From positions 1 to 26,850 of the forward strand of contig JBIOJM010000116.1 of NCBI GenBank assembly GCA_044450785.1: a DNA stretch of 26,850 bases, given 5' to 3'. The notes under the pieces are model-generated. The model ran no database searches and was not told the DNA's origin. It worked only from the letters and a program-made list of their open reading frames with translations. The position numbers and the translations under genes were made by a program. Below, in pieces: positions 25,818 to 26,850 of this stretch; position 1 is the stretch's first letter, and each line of letters begins with the position of its first letter. The DNA comes from JBIOJM01 sp044450785. Lineage in GTDB: Bacteria; Planctomycetota; Planctomycetia; Isosphaerales; Isosphaeraceae.

Positions 25818-26639
25818 ATGTCGACGAAGCCTCATCCTCCACGAGCGTGGACTCACCCTCTGCAGCGCGGCATTCCCCCGGCCTGGGCGTCGGAATGGGG
25901 CGAGGATCGACTGCATGGTCCCTGGTGTGCGTTCGAGGTCGGCGACGTCGTCCAGCGCCTTCGCTGGATCCCTCCCGGAGTTTTCTGGATGGGGTCGCCG
26001 GAGGATGAAGAAGGGCGGTTTTGGGATGAAGGACCGCGGCACCTGGTGTCGATCGATTCCGGGTTCTGGATGTTTGACACGCCTTGCACCCAGGCCCTCT
26101 GGGAAGCCGTGATGGGAGAAAACCCCAGCCACTTCAAGGTGGCGGATCGTCCCAAGGAAGGGGCGGATCGTCCCGTGGATTCGGTGAGCTGGGAACAGTG
26201 CCAGGAATTCTTGACGGCGCTGAATTCCCGGCTTGATGGTCTCCAACTGTCGCTTCCCTCGGAGGCTCAATGGGAGTATGCCTGCCGCGCGGGGACGGAG
26301 ACCGCGCGTTACTCGGAAAACCTCGATGCCATCGCGTGGTACGGCGAGAACAGCGGAAATGAGACCCACTGCGTCGCCGGCAAGGAAGCGAATTCCTGGG
26401 GCCTGTACGACATGCTGGGGAATGTGTGGGAGTGGTGCGCGGATGTTTGGGTGAATGACTATACCGAGCAAGCTCGCGCGTCGGCGGCCGAATCGGCGTC
26501 CGCCCTCCGCGTGATCCGGGGCGGCTCGTGGCGCTACGACGCGCGGTACGTGCGCGCGGCGTACCGCCGCCGCATCGGGCCCTCGTTCCGGATCGTCGAC
26601 CTGGGCTTCCGCTGTGCCGAGTTCAGGCCCGGGTCGTGA
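25818..26639 (+). CDS. Single FGE/CLec-domain protein with DGR variable repeat
   Basis: A 273-residue protein that is almost entirely one FGE-sulfatase-family domain with a C-type-lectin fold. A prelude like that of the double protein (WASEWGEDRLHGPW) precedes RLRWIPPGVFWMGSPE, DTPCTQALWEAVMGENPS, LPSEAQWEYACRAGTETA, LYDMLGNVWEWCADVW and RVIRGGSW. Residues 227-268 are a predicted DGR variable repeat. As in the two upstream domains, no cysteine lies in the C-terminal active-site segment, so formylglycine formation is unlikely and ligand sensing is favoured. It begins 22 bases after the double-domain gene, probably in the same transcript, though its ribosome-binding site is weak. It probably arose by duplication of one FGE-VR-hairpin cassette. 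Confidence 0.92.
   Translation: MSTKPHPPRAWTHPLQRGIPPAWASEWGEDRLHGPWCAFEVGDVVQRLRWIPPGVFWMGSPEDEEGRFWDEGPRHLVSIDSGFWMFDTPCTQALWEAVMGENPSHFKVADRPKEGADRPVDSVSWEQCQEFLTALNSRLDGLQLSLPSEAQWEYACRAGTETARYSENLDAIAWYGENSGNETHCVAGKEANSWGLYDMLGNVWEWCADVWVNDYTEQARASAAESASALRVIRGGSWRYDARYVRAAYRRRIGPSFRIVDLGFRCAEFRPGS
26496..26623 (+). repeat. DGR variable repeat 3 (VR3)
   Basis: Third 128-bp variable repeat. The variable codons encode L; R, Y, D; Y; Y; R, R, I; F; I, V, D. Apart from these, it differs from the others only at codon 28 (GGG against GAG, again an adenine position). The downstream 23 bases are identical to VR1 and VR2. Confidence 0.9.
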
Positions 26640-26712
26640 GCGGAGGGAGTCAGGGGAGCGAGGCGGAGGGTGCGGAGCACCCGGGAGCCCGCGACCCGGC
26701 GAGCGAAGCGGG
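26624..26712 (+). repeat. Post-VR segment 3 with hairpin, non-coding
   Basis: After VR3 the gene stops at 26637-26639 and the same GC-rich segment follows outside the coding sequence. The hairpin GGGTGC-GGA-GCACCC lies at 26668-26682, about 45 bases after the repeat. Because this copy is not translated, its conservation with the copy after VR2 suggests selection on the DNA or RNA itself, or a recent duplication. Confidence 0.65.
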
Positions 26713-26766
26713 GCGTCGGGCAAGGCCCGTCGGGTGCGCTTTCCGGGGCAGAAGGCGCACATCGAA

Positions 26767-26850
26767 ATGACCGAACACAATCGGGCATTGGTTTCTGGCT
26801 GTCTGTCATCAGCAGATCAGGTCCGTTTGTTAAGTTGCTCGGTATCTGGC
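26767..26850 (+). CDS. Possible start of a further gene (partial)
   Basis: From ATG at 26767 the frame is open for 28 codons to the window edge. The stretch is markedly less GC-rich than the sequence before it. No strong ribosome-binding site is seen and the residues match no family that can be recognised. By position it could be an accessory gene or part of the DGR cassette, or it may be non-coding. Confidence 0.2.
   Translation, partial: MTEHNRALVSGCLSSADQVRLLSCSVSG

Noticed and set aside
25332..26780. Long minus-strand open frame of about 480 codons opposite the FGE genes
   Set aside because: It is the antisense of two FGE coding regions; the product is Arg/Pro-rich and low-complexity, and the sense strand carries clear domains and variable repeats.
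26640..26850. A template repeat hidden at the window end
   Set aside because: No match to the invariant VR bases occurs after 26623 and no AAC-rich segment is present, so the template is not in the window.
1..26850. tRNA, rRNA or riboswitch
   Set aside because: No cloverleaf, TTCGA-type T-loop context, rRNA segment or riboswitch core could be recognised by eye; small structured RNAs could still be missed.

Overview
The window looks like chromosomal DNA of a planctomycete, most likely of the Isosphaeraceae type. This is inferred from gene content: GC-rich coding, a surface protein with an LEPR-XLL-like N-terminus, Tat-exported ThuA and Gfo/Idh/MocA proteins, an ECF sigma factor beside a carboxypeptidase-regulatory-like partner, and a serine/threonine kinase of a planctomycetal type.

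Layout. 1-81 is the tail of an upstream gene. 113-1867 is an exported YtcJ-like amidohydrolase. It converges on a 3'-truncated 'TQ-x-CDL' family gene (1588-2304, minus). 2346-6953 (minus) is a 1535-residue surface protein with 12 NHL repeats and MBG repeats, preceded by a good sigma-70-type promoter at 7097-7125. 7278-8180 (minus) is a ThuA-like protein with its own terminator. 8497-9161 holds two small paralogous helical proteins. 9233-9997 (minus) is a Dpm1-like glycosyltransferase and 10644-11969 (minus) an ExeA/TniB-like ATPase; a dispersed repeat supplies the stop codon of both. 12323-14391 is a kinase followed by accA. 14514-15839 (minus) is a Gfo/Idh/MocA oxidoreductase. 15935-18168 (minus) is an ECF sigma factor and its C-terminal partner, which appear to be one fusion gene broken by an internal deletion. 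18260-18454 is a YjbR remnant. 18455-19438 is a nest of palindromic repeats bounded by 58-nt inverted arms.

The notable part is 19439-26850. It carries a tightly overlapping operon: an effector-associated-domain (EAD1) plus TRADD-N-like protein, a MoxR-type AAA+ ATPase, a 1230-residue protein with a degenerate vWA-like N-terminal region and two FGE-sulfatase (C-type-lectin-like) domains, and a separate single FGE-domain protein. The C-terminal 128 bp of all three FGE domains behave as variable repeats of a diversity-generating retroelement (DGR). They are identical at 100 positions, and nearly all differences fall in the first two bases of 13 NNC codons, as expected if the template carries AAC codons. 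Each repeat is followed by a related GC-rich segment with a small hairpin. The reverse transcriptase and template repeat are not in the window and are predicted nearby, probably just past 26850. Taken together this looks like a conflict or immune-sensing system with three hypervariable sensor domains. The general idea of DGR-diversified FGE/CLec sensors in bacterial conflict systems is known; this arrangement, with two variable repeats in one polypeptide plus a third in a separate gene, is worth following up.
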